Of a stretch of 64,000 nt of DNA, positions 22,030-33,904 are shown piece by piece (positions within the stretch are counted from its first letter, which is position 1; every line of letters starts with the position of its first letter). The notes under the pieces are model-generated. The model saw nothing but the letters and a program-made list of their open reading frames with translations. It was not told the DNA's origin and searched no databases. The stretch is from Phascolarctos cinereus (Eukaryota; Chordata; Mammalia; Diprotodontia; Phascolarctidae), in assembly GCF_002099425.1 (NCBI RefSeq), contig NW_018344058.1, forward strand, positions 558,001 to 622,000, in the 5' to 3' direction. The position numbers and the translations under genes were made by a program.

Positions 22030-22835
22030 TATTAATTTTTTGACTTCTTTTGTTCTATCTGCATAGATTGCTCTATATGTCAGCCAAACTCATACTGCAT
22101 AAGCCGTTAATAATAGAATGCTACATTACAATATACACTTTCCAGTTTCCTTGATTGGTTTTTAGTATTCTGTAACACTTTTTTGTAATTAAGATTTAAA
22201 TACCCAATCCCCCAAGACTTGCCATACAGAGAGCTGTCAATCAAGGAATTGGCAGCCTTCGTATGTGGCATGATGAAACTCTTATCCTTACTCTCTGATG
22301 CCTTCAAGACCAGCTTCTGCAAGCTGATCCTTCATTTCACATGTCTTAGAACTCACTCACACTTCTCCTGCTTGGAAATGTAACACACAAAGTGACATCG
22401 TCATCCACAGCTAATAAGTTAGCTGCTATAAAAATGAACATCCACGTTGAGTTGCCAAGCCTGAAGGATGGAGGTGTTACACTGTGCTCATTTATATATG
22501 TCTGCCAGGGCAATAGTACATATGCCTTTGGTAATGCTTCTAAGTTATGCAGAAATGCCAGCAACCATTTCTGAACTTTGTTTGCAGGATACAGTCTGAT
22601 TTAAGAGCCAAACCAAAAGCATCGAAACACTTGGCCAGGCTCAGGCACAATTCAGCAAGCAATAAAAATGTGCAAAATCGGCCGTTGGGACACACATTTT
22701 ACAAAGACAGGCTATTTCAGCAAATTTTTCAAAGGTTCCCTAAGGCATGTACATTTAATAAAAAAAAAAAAACTAGAGGCAAAGGTACTCTTAAATCTTT
22801 GCTTTGTTTTGTACTAATTAGTGCACCCTCATGCG
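22030..22835. other. Unassigned intergenic sequence
   Basis: I recognise no repeat. The + frame beginning 22,547 runs into the (AC)n and carries no known domain. Confidence 0.4.
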
Positions 22836-22838
22836 CGT

Positions 22839-22888
<50 letters not shown>
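22839..22888. repeat. (AC)n microsatellite
   Basis: About 25 pure AC dinucleotides. Confidence 0.99.
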
Positions 22889-22989
22889 CTCAATGACTAT
22901 TTTTCCTTAGCCCTTCAAAAAAGCAAAGAACAACTAGAACAGTCACCTCAATACAAATGCACTTATGCTGGAATTTTAAAGCATTTTGA

Positions 22990-23145
22990 ATAATAGTTTG
23001 TGTGATCCTGGGCAAGTCACTTAACTTATCAGTGCTATAGGCAATTCTCTAAGACCCTAAGTTTCAGAAAAAGTGCCAACATACGTTGGTAGAAGGAAGT
23101 TTCTCTCCTGGGATTTATATCAATGAAATCACAGGTCTAGACCCT
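22990..23145 (+). repeat. MIR-family SINE with a marsupial-type 3' tail
   Basis: TGTGATCCTGGGCAAGTCAC is the core end. The tail follows with AGGCAATTCTCTAAGACCCT, AAGTTTCAGAAAAAGTGCCA and CAATGAAATCACAGGTCTAG. The head is missing. Bases 23,146-23,580 show nothing I recognise. Confidence 0.7.
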
Positions 23146-23579
23146 ACCACTGCCCCTTTCTATCACAAGTGATTGAGTTATAAAATCCACTCTGCATGTT
23201 ATTTGTATAATGAAAATATTAATTAAAGGCATATTAAAGAACTCCAGGGTTTTCTTCATTATTAGAAGCATTTAGCATTGGAAAAAAAAATTCTTAATTT
23301 TAATGGAAATTTGACCCCCAAACCAGAATGCCAAACTTTGGTTTTAGAAATATATTTCTAAAATTCCATGATTTGTTTTTATAGTATATAGTATTTGGCA
23401 CAGAAATACCTAATCAAAGTAGCTTACATTTTATTTCACATATGTATTAATTTTTGAAAGAACCAAAGACCTTATTACTAAAAAATGATGATTAAGAAAA
23501 TATTAATAACTATGAACACATATGCCTGCTTTTGCATCTCTCTAAAATCTTTATGAGAATAATTTATATATGCATCAAG

Positions 23580-24250
23580 GGTAGCCTTGGTGAAGAGGCT
23601 GAGAAGGGAATGGGCAGGTTTTCACCAATGACCGTCTATAGCAGACCATATCTTTATGATTACACCTTTGGATGAAAAGTACAAAGAATTCAGACTTTCA
23701 CTGTACATATTGTTTGCTGACTATGGAAAAAGCATTTGGGTCAGTGGAGAAAATGCTGACTTAAAGAATGTCCTCCAATTAGACATCTCTCGTGTGTAGG
23801 CATGAATAAGGTAAAATCTAAGCCTGCAAGAAAAGTTTGCCCTCATCACGTTTGGTGTGTTGTCCAAGTGGAAAAGGAGCTGTAGATGGTGAGGGCCTTC
23901 AGGTGCTTCTGTTTTGTGGATGATGTTGTGCTGATCACATCAAGCCCTAGAACATTACACAACCTCCTAAGAGAATTTGGCTGAACTATCCACACCAGAA
24001 AAGCCAAGGAGATAAGGACACTTGTTGTCCAGAATATGAGATGTAGCTGAATGGAAAACCCATAGAGCTGGAAGTGAAGCAGGAACTGAACACTGTTCAC
24101 AATGACCATCATTCCCAAATGACCACCAAGCTCTCAATCTGTGTCCCCGTGCCCTTTTCTGTATTCCCACCTAAACCACTCTCCTCCACGTAGAGACAGA
24201 AGAAAACCGTAGTCATGTACAGAAAGCTGTTAGGGGCAACATGAGGCTCC
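23580..24250 (+). mobile_element. RTE LINE reverse-transcriptase relic, internally deleted
   Basis: Conceptual translation shows RTE reverse-transcriptase landmarks in order: a worn FADYGKSIWVSGENADLKNV block (RTE: FVDYEKAFDSVEKNAVLKAL), and FVDDVVLITSSPRTLHNLLR with the catalytic DD. Between them a large part of the palm domain is missing. Stops are frequent. Non-functional. Confidence 0.75.
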
Positions 24251-25020
24251 TCTACTTAGAAACCCAAGACTCACTGGAACCCTTGGGAGTACCTCAAGCA
24301 AATGTGATGAAAGAGCTGAAGACCCAGCTTCCATCTCTTTCCAATTTGTCCCTGAGCACCCCCTATATTTCTTTAATGCTATGTTTTGCTCTTTGTGAGA
24401 TTTTCTGCCCAGCCTCCTATACATACAATGTAAAGAAATCTGGAAGAAGGCTCCTAACATGACAGGTGGACCTCCCCTCATTCCCTCCCCTCCCCCTCCA
24501 CTAACAGAGAATTGACTGGAGCATATAAACAAGCACATGGGATAAAAAGCCTTGTATGAGACGTGATCTGCATCACTAAAGGAGTACCCAGATTGATGAG
24601 GTCATAAATTCATCACTATATATATCAAAATATGCGTAAAGGCTTGATATGTCCATATTCGTCATAAATACTTAAGGGGTGCATAAATTTCCATTTAAGA
24701 GTATTTTAAATTGCAGGGACTATATGCCTACATATGTGTGCAGATCAGTTAAGGAGTCCAATAACACAGTTGGGAGCCTGAGGTGAGAAAATGAGTAGGT
24801 GCTTGCTCTGTGTGGGAGTGAAATAAGCCTCTAGCGTACCAAAGAAAAGTCAGGTGGCATATAAAGGAAAGAGTATGCTATCTCTCACAATTAATACACG
24901 TCAAATCTCAGAGCTTGGCAAATAAAAGATCTTTGATATATGCTTGTTGTTTGATTGGAGTGAGTTCCATGAGAAAACAGTTACTCTGATTGTAACTGAA
25001 AATCATTTTAACAAATTTAT
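24251..25020. other. Unassigned intergenic sequence
   Basis: No repeat or gene is recognised. The left edge may still contain an RTE 3' UTR. Confidence 0.4.
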
Positions 25021-25140
25021 GCATGCATGCATTCATTCATTCATTCAACAAACCTTTTACTGAGTATCTAGTGAAGAACATGTTGCTAGATCCAAAGATA
25101 ATTAAGATGGAATCCCAGCATTAAAGACGCTTACAGAATT
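25021..25140. repeat. Dispersed repeat with an (ATTC)n head
   Basis: CATTCATTCATTCATTCAAC, AAACCTTTTACTGAGTATCT and CATTAAAGACGCTTACAGAA fit the recurring family of 8,925. Confidence 0.5.
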
Positions 25141-26155
25141 CTGTTGCTGGCTGTGAGCTAAAATAGCTGTTTGGAGATGGTGATTATGACAATGATGACA
25201 GCTAACATTTATATCGGGTTTATTTTGTGCCAGTGGCAGAGAAAGTCATAGTGCTAGTACTGCTGGGGCATAGTCATGGTCTCTTAGCGTGGCCCCTCTT
25301 CAGCAGTATCCTTGGCAATGAGGGCTCATCTCACTTGCACTGATTTCTTATTTTGTTGTTGTGTCAAGGGTAGTAGTCAATCTACCTACCTAAAATCACA
25401 CCACTTTCAAGAGCTGTGCCTCCTAGCCTCACCTCTAGACCTGGACTAAACCCTTTTCATAGAGAGGTAGTACAGGGTTGTAAATTGGACTTTTCTAAGC
25501 ACACCTAGTTCGCTTAACATGGAGGCACTTTGAGGAGCCTTTAGAACACATCCAGATTGCCTAACATGGAAGCCTCTGCATCCCCTATCAGACAGGTGAA
25601 TGGAGCCTCCTTTGCTTGGGTTACTCAGCTAAATTTTGAACCCAATCCCCTTCCCCTCTGCAGAGGCTTTAGTGGTAAAAAGAGGTTAAAAAAAAAAAAG
25701 AAGAAGAAGAGGGATTATGTGTTAGGGGAGTAAATTTGTGTATTTGCAATTATACATTTTGAAGTAAAAATTTCTTTATAAAAATGAATTTGTTAGCCAC
25801 TAATTGAATTAGGGTTCAGGGGATCCCTCCTATATTTGGAGGGAATACCATCAGTAGGGGCTGGACCCATTTGCTGAGAGCCTAGACGTTCCTTAATCCC
25901 CTTAAGATTACCTGAGAACCCTGGGAAAAGGGTGAAATGTAAACTACCTGGTCTTCAGGATGTGGGGGCCAAGGGAGCTAGTTTTATATGTCTGGGATCG
26001 GGGGGAACAAAGTAGCTAGTTTTCGTTGGGGTGGGGTTCACAACTGCCTAGTTAATTACCAGGGACAGCAAATTTCAAATAAAAGAAAATGTGTAATACA
26101 GGACTGTTCCACAATCATAAATTCAAAGAACTAGTTTAGACCTTTGACGTCATCT
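25141..26155. other. Unassigned intergenic sequence with a short (AAG)n
   Basis: An A-run followed by AAGAAGAAGAAGAG lies at 25,686-25,711. The rest shows no repeat I can name. The G-rich stretch 25,940-26,040 is not an exon I can recognise. Confidence 0.4.
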
Positions 26156-26157
26156 AA

Positions 26158-26545
26158 GGTAAGCAGCTATCTGGCACAGTAGATGTGGTGTGAGGCTTAC
26201 AATCAGGAAGACCTAAGACTTAAGTTCAAATTTGCCTCAGGCGCTTTCTAGCTGTATGACTCTGGGGTAAATCTCTCGTCTGTTTCCTTATTTGTAAAAT
26301 GTAAAATGTATTACACTGGGTTGTTATGAGGATCAAATGAGTTAACGTGTAAAATGCTGTGCAAACCTTAAAGTGTTATATAAATGACAGTTATTATGAT
26401 TATTATCTAGTTCAGCTCCCTCATTTTATAGATGAAGAAACTTGGTCAAGGGCACACAGGCAACAAGCAGCAGAGTCAGAATCTGAACCCGGTCCTCTGA
26501 CTCCAGGTGCAACTTATTTTCCATTGAATCAGGCTGTCTAAATAG
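26158..26545. repeat. Sense MIR/THER-like CORE-SINE abutting an antisense MIR
   Basis: 26,158-26,403 is sense: AATCAGGAAGACCTAAGACT, TTAAGTTCAAATTTGCCTCA, then TAAAATGCTGTGCAAACCTT and GTTATATAAATGACAGTTAT. 26,404-26,545 is antisense: CCCTCATTTTATAGATGAAG and GAATCTGAACCCGGTCCTCT. Two separate SINEs lie tail to tail. Confidence 0.7.
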
Positions 26546-26874
26546 ACTATAACCACTGTCCAATATGTAACTAGAATGTACCAGCTATACTTGGGCCACT
26601 GCTCAAACACAGAAATCATATCAATAGCTTGGACCATCAGTCTCTATGTAAGAGGATCAGAAAATTATACGAGATCTTAAATTCATTTCCTATATTTGTA
26701 TCAAATGATGAAAATTGTATTGAACTTACATTTCTATGTGGCAAAGACAGCTTTAAAATATTTCTTATCATTTAAAAAATTATCTTGCTATTAAAAAAAC
26801 CCAACACCTTACAATCCTACATGGAAGACGAAATGTATACTGATAATTATAATACAAATTTGTACACGGCTTCC

Positions 26875-27290
26875 ACTGGTAGGTTCTACTGGGAGGAGCC
26901 CAGGCTAGTGATGCTTTATTTCCCTCCTGGCTCTGCTTGTGACTCTCCAGATTTTGCCCCTACGCTTCTTACTGGAAATCATCCCCCTTCCCCCTTTTCA
27001 GCTTCATTTCATGTGTTCTGTTCCTTCATCAGAATGTAATCTTCTTGAGAGCAAGGGCTCTCTTTCTTTTTCTTTTTCTTTTTTGCTGAGGCACTTGGGG
27101 TTAAGTGACTTGCCCAGGTTCACATAGCTAGTGAGTGTTATATATCTAAGGCTGGATTTGAACTCGGTCCTCCTGACTCCAGGGCTAGTGCTCTATCCAC
27201 TGCACCATTTGTTCACATTTGTATCTCCAGCCTTTAACATAGTATGTGGCACACAGTGAATACTTAATAAATGACTGCTTACCTGGTTAT
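26875..27290 (+). repeat. L2-like 3' end split by an antisense SINE
   Basis: GAATGTAATCTTCTTGAGAG and CAAGGGCTCTCTTTC resume after the SINE as TTTGTATCTCCAGCCTTTAA and GAATACTTAATAAATGACTG, the L2-type terminus. Confidence 0.65.
27066..27207 (-). mobile_element. Short tRNA-derived SINE, antisense
   Basis: A CTTTTT-rich tail is followed by GGGGTTAAGTGACTTGCCCA, GATTTGAACTCGGTCCTCCT and CTCTATCCACTGCACCA. Confidence 0.88.
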
Positions 27291-27814
27291 ATGATACTAA
27301 TAAAATAGAGTACATTTAGCTAACAATAAATGACTAATTCCTGATCTGAATCATTACTAAATCAGTTATCTGTTGTACACAAACCAACCATTAACTAGTT
27401 AGAGCAAAGGTCAAAAATCAAGCAAAGTGGAAGAAAGGATGAAGATTAAAAGACATCATATGCCATAATAACAGCTTTATCCCAACCAATTTAAACAAGC
27501 TGACACTGGAAAATGAGAAACAGTAAAAGTAAAGACTAATTTGAGTTACCATTGCTTTTTAGGGACCTAAGTTTACCATTTTAAATAAAGTGTTCATCAC
27601 AATGAGCAGGCTAAAAAACCCCAGAGATTAGCTCACTTAGCAAACATTTAATGTCCAAGCCACATAGATATATGTGGCAGACAAAGACAACACCTATTTA
27701 AGATATAAGCTCCTCAGCTAAACATTATGGGATGGAAGAACTGCCCCAGTATCTCAGCTCCAGATATGCCTTTCTCAGTATCTGAATTTCTGGACTGATT
27801 TTCCTGTCATCCTG
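27291..27814. other. Unassigned intergenic sequence
   Basis: AT-rich, with no repeat or exon recognised. Confidence 0.4.
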
Positions 27815-28500
27815 TCCAAAACTCTTTCCACTGCACGACCCAGTTGTCTTAATGGTTACATCTTCTGGATGCTCCTGTTAACAGGTGATAGTATGCTAAC
27901 AGCATCAAGCCCCAGAGTACTTTAGTTTCCTAAATGATATCTACAGTCACACAGCATTAACAACATCACTTAAGAAAATGACATGGAGAAGCATAGTTGG
28001 ACCTCATCAAGTACACCCAGAAGGAAATCTAAGCTAGTAACGACATCACTGTGAGAGCACTGATTGTTCAAGATAACTAAAAAGGAAGAAGATTCCAAAA
28101 TAATGGAAAAAATAATGAATGGTATTTTTGAAGAAAAAAAAAAGGCAACCAGAAAGACACCTGCAACTACTAACCCACAATACTACTTTCTCATCTCTAA
28201 AAAATCTTTATAAAAATTACCTAATACATTTTAAAGATATTTTAGTGAAATTTTAAGAAAAAATAAAATTTCACAATCTTCAGTCGATCAACTTTTCACT
28301 GTCACATAACTGACTGAAAGTTGTAAAGAATATAAGATCTCATTGTGATTTTTCTTTGTTGGGTGTAAAAAAGCATTTGACTTATGTATTAGGTGGCCAC
28401 TAGTACAGTTTCCAATCTCAGGAATAAAGGTGGTGTAAATGATTGACCTAACACAGGCAAGGAATATAAAAGAAGACACACTAAATTTGAAAGTATGTAG
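27815..28500 (+). mobile_element. RTE LINE relic, first block, with an out-of-order duplicated piece
   Basis: 27,815-27,958 carries a MIR-end/RTE junction plus a DSMLTASSPRVL block (worn ADDxxLIASNPxxL) that also occurs at 29,392-29,535. From 27,960 the RTE then reads in normal order: GNDITVRALI-type and KKKATRKTPATTNPQYYFLI blocks upstream of the reverse transcriptase, then a worn form of the segment leading to the FEKAF motif, ending at KKHLTYVLGGH near 28,390. Confidence 0.6.
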
Positions 28501-29005
28501 TTGTCAAACCCAGGGCAAAGATTTATACGTTGGTATTTCTGGTTTCTGGTTCAATTAAATTCAATTGAGTTCCAAGGCCTTCTGTTGCCTCCCTTTTTCT
28601 CCACAGAAATTACCTCCGAGGGGTGGCAAATGCAACCTAACACAGAGTGAAGAATCTGCCAGGTCTGAGAAGGCATGAAACTGTCTCCAAGGGAGGCTCT
28701 TCATAGGGTGAGGGAAATGCCACGGATCACATCACCAGTTCAGGCATGAAACAAAGGAACCTTTCTGCTCTAGCTGCCTAGGGAACAGGGGCTGTTAGTT
28801 GATAGCATCCCCTAATTCTCACATAGTTTATAAGCCTATCTGTTCCACAGTCTAGGGACTTCTCCCTTGAAATCCTATTTGTTTCCTAGGGCTTGCTTCC
28901 TCACTTAATACATATAGCCCACCACAACATTGTAGAGTAAAATGCCACCATAAGAGCTCTCCTCTAACAATGTTTCTCCCTTGTAAAATATTAAAATCAA
29001 ACAAT
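28501..29005. mobile_element. Possible solo LTR inserted in the RTE relic
   Basis: The block begins TGTCAAACCCAGGG and ends near ATTAAAATCAAACA. It is about 500 bp, unrelated to RTE, and interrupts RTE blocks that are otherwise in order. A TG...CA frame and an internal ATAGTTTATAAGCC suggest an LTR, but I see no clear direct repeat at its ends. Low confidence. Confidence 0.3.
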
Positions 29006-29019
29006 ACTTTCCAAGAGAT

Positions 29020-29164
29020 GAAAAGAAGGGTTACAGAAATTACTGCTCAATCATTTTCATCATCAGTATAAACTAAGGCACAAAACAAGGAGACATATAC
29101 TGGCCAATATATTTACTACCATTACAGAGGATGCCCTGCTCAAAATCCAAATGGAACAAACACA
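29020..29164 (+). mobile_element. RTE LINE relic, second block
   Basis: An RRVTEITAQSFSSSV-like frame leads to KQGDIYW, the worn RQGDxLSP motif of RTE reverse transcriptase, and then EDALLKIQMEQTQP. It continues at 29,425 after an antisense MIR. Confidence 0.65.
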
Positions 29165-29424
29165 ACCTATAGATAATAATAACTAGCATTTATATAGCTT
29201 TATAAGTTTACAAAACATTTAATCCACAATATCTCATTTAATCCTCATAAGAACAACCCTATGAGTTAGGTGCTATTATTATCCTTGTTTTATAAATGAG
29301 GAAACTGAGGCTGAAAGAGATTAAGTGCCTTGTTCAGTATCACACAGCTAGCCAATTTCTGAGCTGGGATTTGAACTCAGGTTTCCCAGTCTTCCTGTCC
29401 AAAACTCTATCCACCACACCACCC
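29165..29424 (-). repeat. MIR/THER-like SINE, antisense
   Basis: ATAACTAGCATTTATATAGC, CTCATTTAATCCTCATAAGA, TATAAATGAGGAAACTGAGG and TTGAACTCAGGTTTCCCAGT give a near full-length antisense copy inserted in the RTE. Confidence 0.85.
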
Positions 29425-29748
29425 AGTTGTCTTAATGGTTACATCGTCCGGATGCTCCTGTTAACAGGTGATAATATGCTGATAGCATCAAACCCCAGAA
29501 TACTTTAGTTTCCTAAATGATATCTACAGCCACACAAAAGAGATTGGATTAACAATCTATATAGGAGAAACAAATGGATGAAGAATGCCTATTATTCAGA
29601 CCACAACATGCAGGTAGATGAGTAGCCCATCCAGTTAGTTCATCAGTACATATACCTCAAGTATTCATTACAGATGGGCAATGAGTTCATTCCAGAAGAG
29701 AACAGAAGAAAGAAACAGATCAAATGAGATACTGAAAGTGAGTTGAAA
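29425..29748 (+). mobile_element. RTE LINE relic, third block (post-YADD)
   Basis: GDNMLIASNPRIL is the worn ADDIVLIASNPEDL block. HSKEIGLTIYIGETKWMKNA and VHQYIYLKYSLQMGNEFIPE then follow the RTE thumb region in order. A sense MIR ends the block at 29,749. Confidence 0.75.
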
Positions 29749-29985
29749 AAAAGAAACAGTAGAAAGAACTCTGGACCTAGGATTGGGAAGACCTGAGTTC
29801 AAATCTAGCCTCCTATACAATTCACTGTAGGACCCTGGGCAAGTGACTCAACTCACTTCTGTCTGCCTCAGTTTCCTCAACTATAAAATGGGAATCAAAA
29901 TAGTACCTAACTTCCAGGAGTGTTGTTAAGATAAAATGAGATGCTGGTAAAGTGCTATAAAATTGCTACCTGTTATTATTAAGAA
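29749..29985 (+). repeat. MIR/THER-like SINE
   Basis: GGAAGACCTGAGTTCAAATC, GGGCAAGTGACTCAACTCAC, CTGCCTCAGTTTCCTCAACT and AAGTGCTATAAAATTGCTAC. It separates two RTE blocks. Confidence 0.85.
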
Positions 29986-30074
29986 GAGCTAGATTATATT
30001 TGTAAAAATTCCTGTTTTAACATGAATATACTTTAATGGATATATTTAACATTAACATATTTTCATGATTGATT

Positions 30075-30430
30075 TCACATGGCTACAAAATGTGGAACCC
30101 ATGCTCTCCAAAGAATTAAAGTTGCAGGCAATACAAAAGGCAACAGAGAGACACCAGGTGGGTCTAAGAAGGCTCCACAAACTGGTACCAGCAACAACTT
30201 AAGTGAAGGGCCAAGCATAAAAGATATCACCAAGGTGTGTATGATCAAAAAAAAGGAGGCTGTCCAGTCATGTGGTGAGAATGAGGCAGAATAGCCTATG
30301 TCCCACTGTTGCCCACAAAGTGTGACAGGGCCTAGAAATGTCTCCAGTGCACAGGGTAGTCCCACCAATGAACACTGATGAGAGGTTGTAATCTGCACCA
30401 GTGGAGGGAGAACCAACATCAATCAAATCA
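30075..30430 (+). mobile_element. RTE LINE relic, C-terminal block
   Basis: The frame MATKCGTHALQRIKVAGNTK, GPSIKDITKVCMIKKKEAVQ and SCGENEAE matches the RTE C-terminus (LxVTQRAMERRM...RDIVxxIxxSKxRWAGHVARMxDNRW). It is followed by a worn RPRGRPPTRW block. The 115-residue minus-strand frame over the same bases is a shadow. Confidence 0.65.
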
Positions 30431-30477
30431 TGTATGCATTGAAATATCTTATTAGTAATGACAATAGTGAGAGTCAA

Positions 30478-30600
30478 CAGTCAACAAACATTTATTAAAC
30501 GCCTACTATGTGTCAGATCTGATGTGAAAGGGTGGGGATACAAATTTTAAACAGAAAGACAATCTAAATTCTAACTGAGGAAGACAATAAGCTGAAGAAA
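30478..30600. repeat. Dispersed repeat with an AAACATTTATTAAACG head
   Basis: GTCAACAAACATTTATTAAA, CGCCTACTATGTGTCAGATC and GGGGATACAAATTTTAAAC fit the recurring family of 8,925. Confidence 0.55.
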
Positions 30601-30793
30601 GCTGGAAAGACAAAGATGGGAGAGAACAGGGACACCAGGGGATATGTGAGGGCATGATGTTCGTGGAATCAAAACCAAGCTGAGCAGATGATGGGAAATG
30701 AAGTTAGGTGGAAATTCTGAGACCTCTATAAAGAGGAATTTATTGCTCTACCATCTGGGGACAGGTAACTGAGGGAACTGAGGAAGTGTTGAG

Positions 30794-30845
30794 ATGCTGC
30801 TGCTACTGCTGCTGCTGCCGCTGCTGCTGCTGCTGCTGCTGCTGA
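30794..30845. repeat. (CTG)n trinucleotide repeat with interruptions
   Basis: About 52 bp of GCT/CTG triplets with one CTA and one CCG interruption, ending in about eight pure units. It is not in a recognisable exon. An antisense MIR fragment follows (about 30,850-30,955, TTTACAAAGTGTCTTAAGTG). Confidence 0.95.
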
Positions 30846-31214
30846 GGACTGCCACTTCTTCAGTGCTCTACAATTTACAAAGTGTCTTAAGTGTATTATC
30901 TTATTTGAGCCTGATAAAATTGTGAGACAAGTGCTACAGGTACTATTCTGCTGACTTTAGGTTTTTTTAAGTGTATTTTTATTCTGAATTTAAATACCAA
31001 ATAAAATGAGTGTGTCTTTGTGTGTCTACACACACACATACACACAGTAGAACCGAAAAAGATTATACATGAAACTGCGGATCTTTTCTTTTTATGCATA
31101 TATGCTACCTGTTAAAAAATGCAAATTCTAGCTTTCAAAAGTGTCCTACTTGGCTGTCCTTTCTGACCTTCCTACTGTTCTCTTCTCTGTATTTAAAAAA
31201 AAGTGCCTGGATGA

Positions 31215-31602
<388 letters not shown>

Positions 31603-31689
31603 TTTACCCAAACTAGGGTGGTGGTAATGGGAAGGAAGAGGAAGTGCCTGATTTGTGTGATATTCTGGAGGCAAACTTGACACAATAGA

Positions 31690-31850
31690 GTAAATGATCA
31701 CATATGGGGAGTGAGAGAGAAAGGAAGGATTCAAAGACAACTGGAAGTACTGTACTGTTATTGACAATGACAGAGAAGTTAGAAATTGAAGCAAGTGTTC
31801 AGAAAAAGATGAGGAATCAATCTTAGACATGTGGGGTTTGAAGTGCTAGA
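31690..31850 (+). repeat. Unnamed dispersed repeat ('family X') fragment
   Basis: ATTCAAAGACAACTGGAAGT, TTATTGACAATGACAGAGAA, GTTAGAAATTGAAG and CTTAGACATGTGGGGTTTGA line up with 37,500-37,600. Confidence 0.45.
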
Positions 31851-31857
31851 TGACAGG

Positions 31858-33300
31858 GTCAGAGATACAGAGCTGGTAGGGACCATGGAGTTATAGAATC
31901 ATAGAACTTGAGAGGTCAAAGAGATGTGGGCAACCATCTAGTCTAACACATACAAAAAGGAGTTTCCACTCTACCATACCTAACAGGTGATCATCTGGCT
32001 TCTGCTTGAAGGCCTCCAAGGAATGGGAATCCACTGTGGCTCATGACAGCCTTTGGACATTTCTAATTGTTAGAATGGTTTTCCTGACGTCAGCTTCCAT
32101 TCCCTGCTTTTGCTTCTCCTCTCTGACACCAAACAGAACAAGTCTAATCTCCATTCCAGCCCTTCAAAGACTGGAGCATACCTATTATATCCTCCTCAGT
32201 CTTCTCTTGTCCAGGGACAGCATCTGCACTTGTTTCATCTGATACTCAATGCCATGAACTCCAGGACACTCTTCTCAGGATGCTTTCTAGCTTATCAATG
32301 TTCTCAAAACATGGTGCTCAGGACTGAACACAATAGTCCAGATGAGGTCTGACGGGAACAAAGTATGGTGAGATTATCAGCACCCTGTTCCTGGAAGTCA
32401 TGCTTCTCAATGGAGTCCTGTACATGTAGTCCTGATGTCGTCTGGATGTTGTATATATTAGCCTTTTTGGCTGTTACATCACACTGCTTACACACACTGA
32501 ACCTCCAGTTCTCTTGAATAACCAGATCCTTCCAGATAGGACAACCATTGTGTCCCCACTATACCTGGAGAGTCAATTTCTCCACAATTCATGTTCAGGA
32601 CTTTACTTTTAGGCTTGTTGAATTTCAACTCTTTACTCATTAATTAATTAATTAATTTGTTTGTTTATTTATTTATTATTATTATTAAGGCAATTGGGGT
32701 TAAGTGACTTGCCCAGGGTCACACAGCTAGTAAGTGTCAAGTGATTGGTCTGAGGCCGGATTTGAACTCAGGTCCTCCTGACTTAGGGCCGGTGCTCTAT
32801 CCACCACACCACCTAGCTGCCCCTGAATTTCAACTCTTTAAATTTAACCCAACGTTCTAGTAGACTATGTAGAATCCTTTTAGATACTGCCTCTTTTATC
32901 CAGTGTGTTAGCTATGCTCCCAGCTTCATGTCATCTGTAGATTTGATAAGCATTCCATCTATGACTTTATCCTTGTCAAAAATAGAAATGTTAAGCAACA
33001 CAGGGGCAAATTAAGATCCCTTGAGTCCTCTACTGAAGGCCTCCTGCCATGTTTATACTGAAACATTAACAACTACACTTTGAGTCCAGCCATCTAACAA
33101 TTCTGAATCCATCTGATTATATTATTGCCTGATCCATATTTCTCCATCTTCTTCATAAGCACAGTATGGGACACCCTATCAAAAACTTGGCTAAAATCTT
33201 GGTAAAGTATAGTTAAATAATCCTGACAAAAAGGAAAATAAGATTTAGTATGATGTGACTTATTATTGATGAAGCCATGCTGGTTCCAGTCTCCTTATAC
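31858..33300 (-). mobile_element. CR1/L3 LINE, antisense, reverse transcriptase to 3' end
   Basis: The right part (32,840-33,300) holds GTGTGTTAGCTATGCTCCCA, TCATCTGTAGATTTGATAAG and CATTCCATCTATGACTTTAT. This is the reverse complement of FINDLDExxxGMLIKFADDTKL, including the catalytic ADD. The left part gives the 3' UTR and a terminus with AGAATCATAGAACTTGAGAG. Landmarks such as CCAGATGAGGTCTGACGGGA and TTTTTGGCTGTTACATCACA are typical of this ancient LINE. About 1.25 kb remains, without the young SINE at 32,636-32,823. Confidence 0.8.
32636..32823 (-). mobile_element. Short tRNA-derived SINE, antisense, in CR1/L3
   Basis: TGAATTTCAACTCTTTA occurs at 32,619-32,635 and again at 32,824-32,840, a 17-bp target-site duplication. 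The body reads GGGGTTAAGTGACTTGCCCA to ACCACCTAGCTGCCCC, with an (ATTA/TTTG)n tail on the left. Confidence 0.95.
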
Positions 33301-33344
33301 CTTACTCCCTAAACACTCTTCAATTCAGTGACAATGGCCTTTTA

Positions 33345-33725
33345 GCTGTTCTATGAACATCTTTCCATCTTTCAGCTCCAGATATTTTCTCTGGCTGCCC
33401 CTTGCCTGGAATGCTTTCCCTCTCTGCACTGACTACTAACTTCCATCACTCCCTTTTAGGTCTCAACTAAAATCCTACCTTCTATAGAAAACCTTCCCCA
33501 AGCCCTCTTAATTTTAGTGCTTTTCTTCTGTCAATTAACATTTATTTATCCTGTTTATAACTTACTTTGTGTATGTATACATATATATATATATATATTT
33601 GTTTGCATGTTATCTACTCCACTAGATTGTATGCTCCTTGAGGTCAGGGTCTATCTTTTGCCTCTTTTTGTATTTCCAGCACTTAGCATAGGTACATAGT
33701 AGGCATTTAATAAATTGCTTGACAG
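33345..33725 (+). mobile_element. L2 LINE 3' end with an (AT)n
   Basis: CCCCTTGCCTGGAATGCTTT, AAATCCTACCTTCTATAGAA, AACCTTCCCCAAGCCCTCTT and GCATTTAATAAATTGCTTGA follow the L2 3' end. A short (TA)n at 33,581-33,599 interrupts it. Confidence 0.8.
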
Positions 33726-33904
33726 ATTTGTTGGTTCTCTGTAATCACTATTTCACTTTCTAGATATTTAGCAATTATCTTTTTAATAATCTTTTCAAGA
33801 GTTTCCCTAGGAATCAAAGTCAATCTCATTGGCCTAAAATTTCAAACTCTCCTTCCTTTTTAAAAAATTTGCTCCAAGTCTCTGATTTTATGAGTGAGGA
33901 AACT

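Noticed and set aside
22547-22993. 148-residue frame
   Set aside because: It ends in Thr-His repeats from (AC)n, and the first half matches no domain I know.
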